34,516 bases of DNA from a bacterium (GTDB lineage Bacteria; Chloroflexota; Dormibacteria; Aeolococcales; Bog-877): the NCBI GenBank assembly GCA_021795235.1, contig JAJYPP010000035.1, positions 1 through 34,516 on the forward strand, written 5' to 3'. Below are positions 16,610 to 24,097 of this stretch, piece by piece. The notes below the pieces were generated by a model that saw only the letters and a program-made list of their open reading frames with translations, searched no databases and was not told where the DNA came from. How positions within the stretch are numbered: the first letter of the stretch is position 1; each line of letters begins with the position of its first letter. A program made the position numbers and the translations under genes.

Positions 16610-17674
16610 ATGGCTGACAAGTGCCGTGTAGCAGTCGTCGGCGCCGGTTGGTGGTCGACCCAGCATCACATCCCTAGTTTGCTAGCCTATGAGCCAGCAG
16701 ATCTGGTCGCCGTCGTCGACCCTGACTCCGAGAAGCTGGAGGCGGTAAGCCGCCACTTCGGAATCAAGAGTCTCTACCGCGACCTGGATGCGGCCCTGCG
16801 CGAGACTGACGTTCAGGGCGTCATTCTGGCGGTGCCCCACGCACTTCACTATGCCTTGGCTAAGCGCGTGCTCGAGTCGGGCGTGCATCTCATGGTCGAA
16901 AAGCCGATGACCCTTCACGCGCAAGAGGCGTGGGACCTGGTGCGGATAGCGGCGGAGGCGAACCTGAACTTGGTGGTGGGCTATCCCTGGAACTACACTG
17001 CCCAGGCAGCGTGGGCACGAAGGTTCCTTGGCGGCGGTGGCATTGGACAGATTCAACTCATACACGGCCTTTTCGCGTCCATGGTCATCGAGTACCTGCG
17101 CGGCAACCCAGATGCCTACCGATCAGTCTTCAACTTTCCGGTGACGGGGCCCGGACCTGCCACGTACTCGGACCCGGCGCTGGCCGGTGGGGGCCAAGGG
17201 CACCTCCAGATTACCCACCTGGCGGGCCTCCTACTCTGGGTTACCGGCCTTAGCCCCCAAACGGTCTACGCCCGCATGAACCGCCTAGACTGCCAGGTGG
17301 ATGTAGTCGACGCGATGACTGTCGAGTTTCAGGGGGGAGCCCTCGGCAGCATCGCCTCCACCGGAAACATCGCCCCCAACCACGGCGAGGAGCACGAGAT
17401 CCGAATTTATGGCGATGAAGGGTCGATGATCCTGCGCCCTATTCGAGGTCAGGTGGCGGTCAAGCACGCGGATGGACGCGTTGAGGAGATCCCGGACCTT
17501 GACGCGGCCGCCCGATACCCTGCCGGGGCCACCTCCCGCAGCCTGGTGGACCTGATCTTGGGCAGAGGTCAAAACTGCGCTCCGGGAGAGCTCGGAGCCC
17601 GCGTCGTCAGTCTGCTAGACGCCGCATACGAGTCTCAGCGGCAGGGGATGGCCGTGCGCGCCCTGACCGGGTGA
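16610..17674 (+). CDS. Gfo/Idh/MocA-family sugar oxidoreductase
   Basis: This is a 354-residue NAD(P)-dependent dehydrogenase acting on sugars or cyclitols. The Rossmann motif GAGWWS begins at residue 11, with an acidic strand end (VVDPDSEK) that favours NAD. The catalytic EKP motif is at 97-99 (MVEKPMT). The C-terminal beta-sheet domain includes GGALGSIASTGNIAPNHGEE and HEIRIYGDEGSM, as in family members. The frame is open upstream to 16556, but ATG at 16610 follows GGAGG and starts directly before the Rossmann strand. It is followed by the mutarotase and isomerase genes in the same direction. It probably oxidises the imported sugar or a derivative; the exact substrate is unknown. Confidence 0.9.
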   Translation: MADKCRVAVVGAGWWSTQHHIPSLLAYEPADLVAVVDPDSEKLEAVSRHFGIKSLYRDLDAALRETDVQGVILAVPHALHYALAKRVLESGVHLMVEKPMTLHAQEAWDLVRIAAEANLNLVVGYPWNYTAQAAWARRFLGGGGIGQIQLIHGLFASMVIEYLRGNPDAYRSVFNFPVTGPGPATYSDPALAGGGQGHLQITHLAGLLLWVTGLSPQTVYARMNRLDCQVDVVDAMTVEFQGGALGSIASTGNIAPNHGEEHEIRIYGDEGSMILRPIRGQVAVKHADGRVEEIPDLDAAARYPAGATSRSLVDLILGRGQNCAPGELGARVVSLLDAAYESQRQGMAVRALTG

Positions 17675-17732
17675 GTCGGCGTCCGGCCCACTCGCAGCGA
17701 CACAATTGCCGCGATCACGGAGGAGCTTTGAG

Positions 17733-18056
17733 GTGGAGCGAGTCGCATTCGTTCTTAGGATCAAGCCCGGGGCGCTGGAGGAGTATCGGCAGCGGCACGC
17801 CGCCATATGGCCGGACATGGTCGCGGCCTTAGAGGCTGCAGGTGCTCGCAACTACTCAATCTTTCTGGACCAGGATGAGCTTCGGCTCTTCGCATATCTC
17901 GAGGCGGACCCGGACTTCGCGGCATTGGTCAAACGCATCAACGCAGACCCTGTCAATATGCGCTGGCAGCGCTATATGCGGGACATCATGGAGTCCGAGA
18001 TCGACCCGCGTACCGAGTGGGCGCCACGCTTGGACGAACTCTTCCATATGGATTGA
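17733..18056 (+). CDS. rhaM: L-rhamnose mutarotase family protein (RhaM-like)
   Basis: This small dimeric enzyme of 107 residues interconverts the anomers of a sugar such as L-rhamnose. It aligns by eye with E. coli RhaM (104 residues): ERVAFVLRIKPGALEEYRQR, then RHAAIWPDM with His22, GARNYSIFLD with Tyr41, and RWQRYM with Trp78. The second Trp of the usual WW pair is Gln here. GTG at 17733 is chosen because GGAGGAG sits seven bases upstream. The next gene starts 52 bases later. The family is also found in clusters for other deoxy sugars, so rhamnose itself is not proven. Confidence 0.88.
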   Translation: MERVAFVLRIKPGALEEYRQRHAAIWPDMVAALEAAGARNYSIFLDQDELRLFAYLEADPDFAALVKRINADPVNMRWQRYMRDIMESEIDPRTEWAPRLDELFHMD

Positions 18057-18108
18057 CCGAAAGTGAACATGTCCTGACCAAGGTGGACTTGCGGTGGGAG
18101 GTTTAGGG

Positions 18109-18990
18109 ATGAAGTTGGCATGCGCGGACTACACTTGGCCACTGCTCGGGCACCCCCAAGTAGTAGCCCTGATCAAGGCGCTTGACCTCGGGGGTGTCGA
18201 TATTGGCTTCTTCGGCAATCGGTCGCACATTAGACCTGAGCAGGTTCGCGGCCAGGTGGACTTCTGGGCAGGCGTGACCGCGGAGAGGGTCAACGCGGCG
18301 GGCCTTGAAGTAGCTGATCTCTTCTATCAGCCATGGACCGATTTCGCCAGGATGGCAGCCAACCACCCCGATCCCGGAGAACAGGCGGAGAGCGACGATC
18401 TATTCGCCGTAGCGCTCGCCTTTGCCCGCGGCATCGGAGCACCGGGCATGACAATGCTCCCAGGTCTCATCTTCCCAGGAGAGACCGCGTCTGATTCGAT
18501 TGCCCACTCCGCGACCAAATTGCGGCAGCGGGTGGAGCAGTGTGGCGAGGTCGGGCTTGGCCTCTCGGTCGAGGGTCATGTCGGCTCTAACGTCGACAGT
18601 CCAGACCGCCTGGGCGAGCTGGTGGCGAAGACCCCTGGGTTGAAGCTGACTCTTGACTACACCCACTTCATATATCTGGGGTACTCTGAGGCGGAGGTCG
18701 CTCCGCTCCAGGTACATGCGCGTCACGTCCAGCTACGCGGCGCCGCGAAGGGGAAGTTGCAGGCCAATTACGGGGAGAGCGAAATCGACCACTACCGCCT
18801 GGTGACGCAGCTCAAGGAACGCGGCTACGACGGCTGGCTTAGCTTCGAGTACGTTTGGCAGGACTGGCTGAACTGCAATCTCAGCGAGAACCTCTCCGAG
18901 ACCATCCTGCTGCGCGACTTGGTTCGAGCTGCTCTAAAGGGGGACCCATTCAGGCCTCCTGCCAACGCGGCGGGGACGGCCCGGAGTTGA
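18109..18990 (+). CDS. TIM-barrel sugar phosphate isomerase/epimerase (AP endonuclease 2 family)
   Basis: The product is 293 residues with the xylose-isomerase-like TIM-barrel fold. Candidate metal ligands follow the family order: Glu in LSVEGHVGS, Asp and His in LTLDYTHF, His in ARHVQLRG, and Glu in GWLSFEYVW near the end. Members include sugar isomerases, epimerases such as IolE/IolI-like enzymes, and oxo-sugar-acid isomerases. ATG at 18109 has GGAGG at 18097-18101 upstream. It is the third gene of a Gfo/Idh-mutarotase-isomerase run and converges with the minus-strand enolase-family gene 44 bases on. Whether it isomerises the sugar or a downstream keto compound is unknown. Confidence 0.88.
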   Translation: MKLACADYTWPLLGHPQVVALIKALDLGGVDIGFFGNRSHIRPEQVRGQVDFWAGVTAERVNAAGLEVADLFYQPWTDFARMAANHPDPGEQAESDDLFAVALAFARGIGAPGMTMLPGLIFPGETASDSIAHSATKLRQRVEQCGEVGLGLSVEGHVGSNVDSPDRLGELVAKTPGLKLTLDYTHFIYLGYSEAEVAPLQVHARHVQLRGAAKGKLQANYGESEIDHYRLVTQLKERGYDGWLSFEYVWQDWLNCNLSENLSETILLRDLVRAALKGDPFRPPANAAGTARS

Positions 18991-19034
18991 TCCCTCGACC
19001 ACGGGTTCAGTAGCTCATGTGCGCAAGGTCAGGC

Positions 19035-20159
19035 TCAGAAAGCATAGCGCTGCAGGACCTCCTCGTTGACGTCCACACCGAGGCCGGGCCGAGTGGGGAC
19101 GTCGATCAGACCGTCGTGCGGTTCGAACGGCCGGTCAACTAACTCGTGCTGCATCGGGTTCCGGTCGGGCTTGAGCTCTTGCACCAGGCAGCGGTTCGAG
19201 ACGGCAGAGAGGGCCAAGGAGGCGGCCGTATTCACTGCGCTGGACCACGCGTGCGAGTTGAACCACAGATGATTGGCGTCAACCAGTTCCATGACCTTGA
19301 GGACACCGGTGATGCCCTCGGCCCGGCCAACATCGCAACCGACCACGTCCACGGCACCCGTCTCGATGAAGGCCTTGAACCCTTCCCAGGTCCACTCCCG
19401 TTCGCCACCGGCCACCAGGCATCGGACCTGTTGCTTCAGCCTCAGGAATCCGGATATCTCGTCTGGCTCCAACGGCTCCTCAATCCATGTGAGCGCATAC
19501 TCGTCGAAGGCTTGGGCCCGACGGATCGCGTCGGACACGGTCCACGGCAGGGTTTGCGCCCGGTCCATCATGATCATGGCCCCCGGTCCCACGGCATCTC
19601 GGAGGAGGCGGACAAAGGTGGTGTCGCGCTCAATCTCGTAGCCCAAGTGGGTGTCGCCAGCCTTTCCCATTCCGATCTTGACCCCGCGATACCCGAGGTC
19701 CTGGACGTATCGCCCGTGGCGTTCTGCCTCCTCCTGCAGTGAAGCGTTGAACGCATGAGTCGAGGCTATTACCGGGAGTTGTTGACGAGTGCCGCCGCCC
19801 AGCATCTTGACCAGCGGCTCGCCCAGAAGGTGTCCTTTGAGGTCCCAGAGAGCGACATCAATCGCAGCGATTGCGAAGGCCGTAATGCCTCCTCTGTAGC
19901 CATACCACCAGGTGGTCCGCCGCAGGTCGCGCCAGATGTCAACGTTCTCCATCGGGTCGCGACCGATCAACCGCCCAGCCAGACCGTCAATGAGCACCGC
20001 CGCCGCCTTGGTCGGCTCGGGGAACTGGGTAATAGCCTCACCCCAACCGACAGTCCCATCGTCCGCAGTGGCCCTGCAGAAGACGAGGTGCCGTTGGGAG
20101 TTGTTGTCATTGGGCTCACGGTACCTCACGGGGAACGTACTGATTTCGGCGATTCTCAC
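19035..20159 (-). CDS. Enolase-superfamily acid-sugar dehydratase, mandelate racemase group (1)
   Basis: The product has 374 residues with the N-terminal capping domain and TIM barrel of the mandelate racemase group. Enzymes of this group remove water from aldonic or aldaric acids to give 2-keto-3-deoxy acids, using Mg2+. Visible residues are Asp199 (MMDRAQ), Glu227/228 (WIEEP), a Glu in GGERE, an Asp in CDVGRAEG and His303 (FNSHAW), giving an Asp-His pair. Only the first Lys of the usual KxK is present (Lys161, with Gly at 163), so it differs from the classical KxK type. GTG at 20159 follows AAGGAG at good spacing; the frame remains open to 20225. It is divergent from the LacI gene. Confidence 0.88.
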   Translation of the reverse strand: MRIAEISTFPVRYREPNDNNSQRHLVFCRATADDGTVGWGEAITQFPEPTKAAAVLIDGLAGRLIGRDPMENVDIWRDLRRTTWWYGYRGGITAFAIAAIDVALWDLKGHLLGEPLVKMLGGGTRQQLPVIASTHAFNASLQEEAERHGRYVQDLGYRGVKIGMGKAGDTHLGYEIERDTTFVRLLRDAVGPGAMIMMDRAQTLPWTVSDAIRRAQAFDEYALTWIEEPLEPDEISGFLRLKQQVRCLVAGGEREWTWEGFKAFIETGAVDVVGCDVGRAEGITGVLKVMELVDANHLWFNSHAWSSAVNTAASLALSAVSNRCLVQELKPDRNPMQHELVDRPFEPHDGLIDVPTRPGLGVDVNEEVLQRYAF

Positions 20160-20342
20160 GATGTGTCTCCTTGGTGGAAGATGCAAGAGGGGCATGACCA
20201 TCCCGAGGCGTGCATAGCCCGGCATGAGGCACGGAGGCCATGGCCCAATTCGCTCCAGAGCTGCAGCCTTGGCCCCGCAGTACGGCCGGGGTCCACCCTG
20301 ACGTCGGCGGCGCCGCGCTGCCCGAAGGGCGCAAGCGGCACA

Positions 20343-20354
20343 TCTCCTAGGAGA
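20343..20354. repeat. Perfect 12-bp palindrome upstream of lacI-type gene
   Basis: TCTCCTAGGAGA is self-complementary. It lies 45 bases before the LacI-family start and 184 bases from the divergent enolase-family start. It lacks the central CG of the five operators, so it may belong to another regulator or be chance. Confidence 0.35.
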
Positions 20355-20398
20355 GCCGCCCGGGACTTGGTAAACTCTTGGCCTCTGGGGAGGCTAGA

Positions 20399-21445
20399 TT
20401 GAATTCGCCGCGATCTCGGGATCTCAAGAGTCCTATCGACATGCGTGCGGTGGCGGAGAAGGCGGGCGTTGCCATCTCCTCGGTCTCGCGGGTTATCAAT
20501 AAGCGGCCCGACGTCAGCCCGGAGATGCGGCGCCGGGTTATGGCCGCCGCCGACATGCTCGGGTACGAGCCGGATCTCCTGGCCCAAAGCCTGCGCCGCG
20601 GCCACACGAAGTTGGTAGGGTTCGTGGTGCGAGACATCTCCAACCCTTTTTTCGCCGACATCCTCAAGGGAGCTGAGGACAGGCTCCGCCAGGATGGTTA
20701 TGCCATCCTCCTCACGAATTCGGAGAGCGACCCAGACCTCGACCCTGTTCACATCCACCTCCTGAGTCGGCGGCGCGTGGACGGACTCATGGTATCCGTC
20801 GCTTCGGAGGCCCACCGAGCCACCCTCCGGGCCCTTGGTTCGGCAAGATGTCCCATCGTACTGCTGGACCGCGAGATTCCTGGCCTGGGTGCCGCCGCCG
20901 TAGTTTGCGACCACGCCTCCGGTGTTCAGGAGGCAGTCACTGCTCTCATCGAATTGGGCCACCGCCGAATCGGGCTGGTCTTGGGGTTGGAGAGCTTGCG
21001 CCCCACCCGAGACCGAGTTGCGGGCTACTTGGCGGCTCATCGGATCGCCGGGCTGCCGTTCGATCCGCATCTTGTCCGGTATGGGAGTTATGAAGAGGAC
21101 AGCGCCGCGACACTGACCCGGGAGCTGCTGGACATGGAGCCCGCGCCAACGGCCCTGATCGCGGGTGGAGCACAACTCCTCACGGGAGTGGTCCTCACCC
21201 TCAGGGCGAGAGGTGTGCGAGTTGGTCACGATGTGGCCCTGGTCGCCTGCGACCAGACCTCCTGGTTGGAGCTGGTGGAGCCGCCGCTTGCCGTGGTGGC
21301 GGCGGATCCGCTGCAGGTGGGCAGCGCCGCCGCCGAACTCCTCCTCGAAATGCTCATGTACGACGCCGCGCCTCGGGTGATAGTGATTCCCACGGTCTTC
21401 ATTCGGCGTCCCTCGCTTGTCCCGCCTCCAAGTGCGACGGGCTGA
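20399..21445 (+). CDS. LacI-family transcription regulator of the sugar island
   Basis: This is a 348-residue repressor with an N-terminal helix-turn-helix (DMRAVAEKAGVAISSVSRVI, then NKRPDVSPEMRRRV), a hinge LLAQSLRRG and a periplasmic-binding-like sensor domain starting KLVGFVVRDISNPFF. The hinge Leu and the LAxSLR form are those of members that bend operators at a central CG. Exactly such sites occur five times in this island. TTG at 20399 is chosen because GGGGAGG lies five bases upstream; a TTG at 20378 is the alternative. It sits between the two enolase-family genes. The inducer is probably the imported sugar or a pathway intermediate, and it is not named here. Confidence 0.93.
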   Translation: MNSPRSRDLKSPIDMRAVAEKAGVAISSVSRVINKRPDVSPEMRRRVMAAADMLGYEPDLLAQSLRRGHTKLVGFVVRDISNPFFADILKGAEDRLRQDGYAILLTNSESDPDLDPVHIHLLSRRRVDGLMVSVASEAHRATLRALGSARCPIVLLDREIPGLGAAAVVCDHASGVQEAVTALIELGHRRIGLVLGLESLRPTRDRVAGYLAAHRIAGLPFDPHLVRYGSYEEDSAATLTRELLDMEPAPTALIAGGAQLLTGVVLTLRARGVRVGHDVALVACDQTSWLELVEPPLAVVAADPLQVGSAAAELLLEMLMYDAAPRVIVIPTVFIRRPSLVPPPSATG

Positions 21446-21511
21446 TCCGCGGGCGTTCAGCCTGGCGCCATTCCCGGTTCGTCAATGTGGTGCCGGGTGG
21501 TGCTGCTGCCG

Positions 21512-22648
21512 CTAGCGGTCCGCCCGATATCGTTCCACGAACTTCTGGTCCAGACTAATGCCCCACCCGGGCCCTCGAGGAACCTGGTACCGGCCGCCTT
21601 GAAATGGGGCCCTGTTCTCGATCATGCCCCAGAAGATAGGGTCACGCTCGGGCAGAAAGCCCTCGACCACGGTGCCGTGGCTGATCGCCGCCAGAAGTTG
21701 GCCAGAGATCTGCGGTTCTTCATGGTGAGCCATCCTGACCCCGCAAAGTGCGGCCATGCCCGCCACCCGCCGCCACTGGCTGGGACCGCCTCCCCATGAG
21801 GCATCGAAGTTGCAGAAATCGATGGCTCCCGTGGTTATGAGCGCCCGCACTCCGAGAGGGTCAGTCTCGCTCTGTCCAGCGGTAACGGGCACCCCCGTCA
21901 TGAGTCGCAGATCGCGCATCCAGGTACGGTCCTGCTGCCACGAGCATGGCTCCTCAAACCAGAGGAGGTCGCAATCTGCCGTGAGGCGGGCGAACTGGAG
22001 CGCCTGGCGCAGGTCGTAGCCCTGATTGGCGTCGGCTGATATAAGAAAGCCAGGACCCACCTCGCGGCGGAGACGCTTGACCCGCTCCGCATCCTCCTCC
22101 GGCGAGCGCCCTCCGACCTTGAACTTGACCCCGGCCAAGCCCAGTTCGAGGTAGCGCTGTGCCTCCTCCTCGATCCCATTGGGCCGGTCGGTGTAGTAGC
22201 CAGCTATAGCGATGAACGGCAACTCCGCCCGATACCCGCCCCAGATCGAAGATAGCGGAGCCTGCAGTGTCTTGCCGAGAAGGTCCCACAGGGCGCTGTC
22301 AATGCAGGCCATGGCCTGGAGCCCAACTGTCCGGTCACGGAGAATATCAAGGGTGCATGGCAGCATCGCCTGCCAACAGCTCTCCAGGTTGCGGCCGTCG
22401 AGACCCAGCAGGCGCGGGGCAAGTTCCCGCTCGATAATTCGCAGGATCACCAGTTGCTCCTCGTCGGCATCCCCGTTGTAGGCCTCTCCCACCCGACCAT
22501 CTTCCGTATGCACCCGGGTTATGAGCGTGCAGCGATTGCTCATGGAGTAATTGCTGCCCTTGAAGACGTGGCCCAAGGGGACGCGCACCGGGATCACCTC
22601 CACTGCCTTGATGGTGGCGCCACGATCCGAGGTATCCCAGCCGCTCAT
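21512..22648 (-). CDS. Enolase-superfamily acid-sugar dehydratase or cycloisomerase (2)
   Basis: This second mandelate-racemase-group enzyme has 378 residues. Its active-site pattern is complete: KFK at 175-177 (the KxK bases), Asp in SADANQG, Glu in WFEEP, Glu in GQSETDP as metal ligands, Asp in NFDASWGG and His308/309 in MAHHEEP as the opposing base. This fits dehydration, racemisation or cycloisomerisation of an acid sugar. ATG at 22648 follows GGAGG; the frame extends to 22798 through non-protein-like sequence. A LacI operator lies 46-59 bases upstream. It differs clearly from the other enolase-family gene, so two successive or parallel substrates are likely. Confidence 0.9.
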   Translation of the reverse strand: MSGWDTSDRGATIKAVEVIPVRVPLGHVFKGSNYSMSNRCTLITRVHTEDGRVGEAYNGDADEEQLVILRIIERELAPRLLGLDGRNLESCWQAMLPCTLDILRDRTVGLQAMACIDSALWDLLGKTLQAPLSSIWGGYRAELPFIAIAGYYTDRPNGIEEEAQRYLELGLAGVKFKVGGRSPEEDAERVKRLRREVGPGFLISADANQGYDLRQALQFARLTADCDLLWFEEPCSWQQDRTWMRDLRLMTGVPVTAGQSETDPLGVRALITTGAIDFCNFDASWGGGPSQWRRVAGMAALCGVRMAHHEEPQISGQLLAAISHGTVVEGFLPERDPIFWGMIENRAPFQGGRYQVPRGPGWGISLDQKFVERYRADR

Positions 22649-22693
22649 GCCACTATCCTCCGGGTATCTTGCAGCCGCCTTGCGGCGGGCCGC

Positions 22694-22707
22694 TGGTAAC
22701 GTTTCCC
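22694..22707 (-). promoter_or_regulatory. Predicted LacI operator D, enolase-family gene 2
   Basis: On the minus strand the site reads GGGAAACGTTACCA and continues with GC. It shares the 13 bases AAACGTTACCAGC with operator E in the same intergenic region. A -10-like TAGATT (22728-22723, minus strand) lies 15 bases upstream of it. Confidence 0.62.
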
Positions 22708-22821
22708 ATCGTCGGTTCCAGCAATCTACCAGCCGGTGGCACCGCCGCGCTGAGATCGTGCGCGGCGTCGGCCGGCCATGCAAGCCCGTCCCCGGCACGC
22801 TCCGGCAGGACCAAGGGCTGG

Positions 22822-22847
22822 TAGAATATTAGCTGCAAACGTTACCA
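22822..22847 (+). promoter_or_regulatory. Promoter element and LacI operator E for the dehydrogenase-E2 operon
   Basis: A -10-like TAGAAT (22822-22827) is followed by TGCAAACGTTACCA (22834-22847). This is a full match to all ten fixed positions of the LacI pattern and the best of the five sites. No clear -35 is seen. The site is 145 bases before the dehydrogenase start. Confidence 0.65.
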
Positions 22848-22882
22848 GCCTGAGGAGCGGGGCTGCTCGGGGAGGAAGCGGA

Positions 22883-22999
22883 GTGATGCGCCATTCGCCT
22901 CTTTGTCTACCGCCGTCCGTTCAGGGGCTGGCCCCACCGGGGGTGGCGCCGGATGGCTCGATCCTGGCAAGGCGCCTACGGGAGAAGTCGCTTGACTAA
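22883..22999 (+). CDS. Possible small leader ORF overlapping the dehydrogenase start
   Basis: A GTG (22883), or the ATG at 22886, lies seven to ten bases after GGAGG (22871-22875) and opens a frame of 37-38 codons. It ends at the TAA at 22997-22999, overlapping the TTG start of the dehydrogenase by eight bases. The peptide (MRHSPLCLPPSVQGLAP at its start, ARRLREKSLD at its end) matches no family known to me. It may couple translation of the next gene, or be chance. No runs of regulatory codons are visible. Confidence 0.3.
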   Translation: MMRHSPLCLPPSVQGLAPPGVAPDGSILARRLREKSLD

Positions 23000-24062
23000 A
23001 CGGATTGCCGTGATCCCAGGGGACGGGGTCGGTAGAGAGGTCGTACCGGTCGGGATGCGGGTGCTGGAGGCGGTTGGAGCCGGGCTCGAATTTGAGGAAT
23101 TCCCGTGGTCCTGCGCGCTGTACGAGCGCACGGGCCAGATGATGCCACACGACGCGATCGAGGTGCTCCGGGGCTTCGACGCGATCTACCTGGGCGCTGT
23201 GGGCTGGCCATCGGTGCCCGATCACATAAGCCTCTGGGGCCTCCTCCTGCCCATTCGGCAACAGCTCAACCTGTCGGTGAATCTCCGCCCGGTCAAGTTG
23301 CTGCCGGGAGTCCAATCACCGCTCCTAACCCACGACCGGAGTTCCGTGGATATGGCGTTCGTCCGGGAGAACACGGAGGGGGAGTACTCGGGGGCGGGAG
23401 GACGGGTGCATCCAGATAGCGAGGACGAGGTGGCCGTCGAGACATCGGTCTTTACCCGTCGAGCGATCGAGAAGGCCGCCCGGTACGCATTCGATCTGGC
23501 GAGGCGGCGACGTCGGCACCTGATCAACGTGACCAAGTCGAACGCCAGCCGCCACGCCTACGTGTTCTGGGATCAGGTCGTCGAAGGCATGGGAGCCAGC
23601 TACCCAGACGTGGAAGTGGAGCGAGTCCTGGTGGATGCCATGGCGGCGCGCATGGTGACCCACCCCGAGACCATAGATGTTGCCATCGGTTCAAACTTGT
23701 TTGGCGATATCCTCACCGATCTGGGAGCAGCTATTCAGGGAGGGATGGGGGTGGCTGCGAGCGCCAACCTCAACCTCGCCGGAGATCAGCCGTCGCTGTT
23801 CGAGCCCGTGCACGGATCGGCCCCCGACATCGCTGGCAAGAACCGGGCCAACCCGATTGGAGCCATCATGACGGCGGCGCTCATGCTGGAACACCTCGGG
23901 GCGAGCCGTTTGGCAGCGCGCGTGGAGGAAGCGGTGGCGGAGGTAACGGCGCAAGGCGCGTCTCTGACCGGGGACTTGGGCGGTTCGGCCTCCACGACGG
24001 AGCTTGGCGAAGCGGTGCTTGCCGCTCTCCGTGGACTTCCGGCATCGGAGGCGGTTCGATAG
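22992..24062 (+). CDS. Tartrate dehydrogenase / D-malate dehydrogenase (decarboxylating) family
   Basis: This is a 356-residue NAD-dependent beta-decarboxylating dehydrogenase of the isocitrate/isopropylmalate superfamily, of the TtuC/DmlA (YeaU) type. Family-specific stretches are FDAIYLGAVGWPSVPDHISL, VNLRPVKLLPGV, RENTEGEYSGAGGR, INVTKSN, GSNLFGDILTDLG and SLFEPVHGSAPDIAGKN. Members oxidise D-malate to pyruvate and CO2, or tartrate isomers to oxaloglycolate or glycerate. TTG at 22992 follows GGGAG and matches the usual N-terminus (KRIAVIPGDG). E2 starts 35 bases after the stop. A pyruvate product would be a direct substrate for the island's 2-oxoacid dehydrogenase, which is inference. Confidence 0.9.
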   Translation: MTKRIAVIPGDGVGREVVPVGMRVLEAVGAGLEFEEFPWSCALYERTGQMMPHDAIEVLRGFDAIYLGAVGWPSVPDHISLWGLLLPIRQQLNLSVNLRPVKLLPGVQSPLLTHDRSSVDMAFVRENTEGEYSGAGGRVHPDSEDEVAVETSVFTRRAIEKAARYAFDLARRRRRHLINVTKSNASRHAYVFWDQVVEGMGASYPDVEVERVLVDAMAARMVTHPETIDVAIGSNLFGDILTDLGAAIQGGMGVAASANLNLAGDQPSLFEPVHGSAPDIAGKNRANPIGAIMTAALMLEHLGASRLAARVEEAVAEVTAQGASLTGDLGGSASTTELGEAVLAALRGLPASEAVR

Positions 24063-24097
24063 CTTGGCTCCATTGAGCCGTGTTTGGGAGTCGACCA

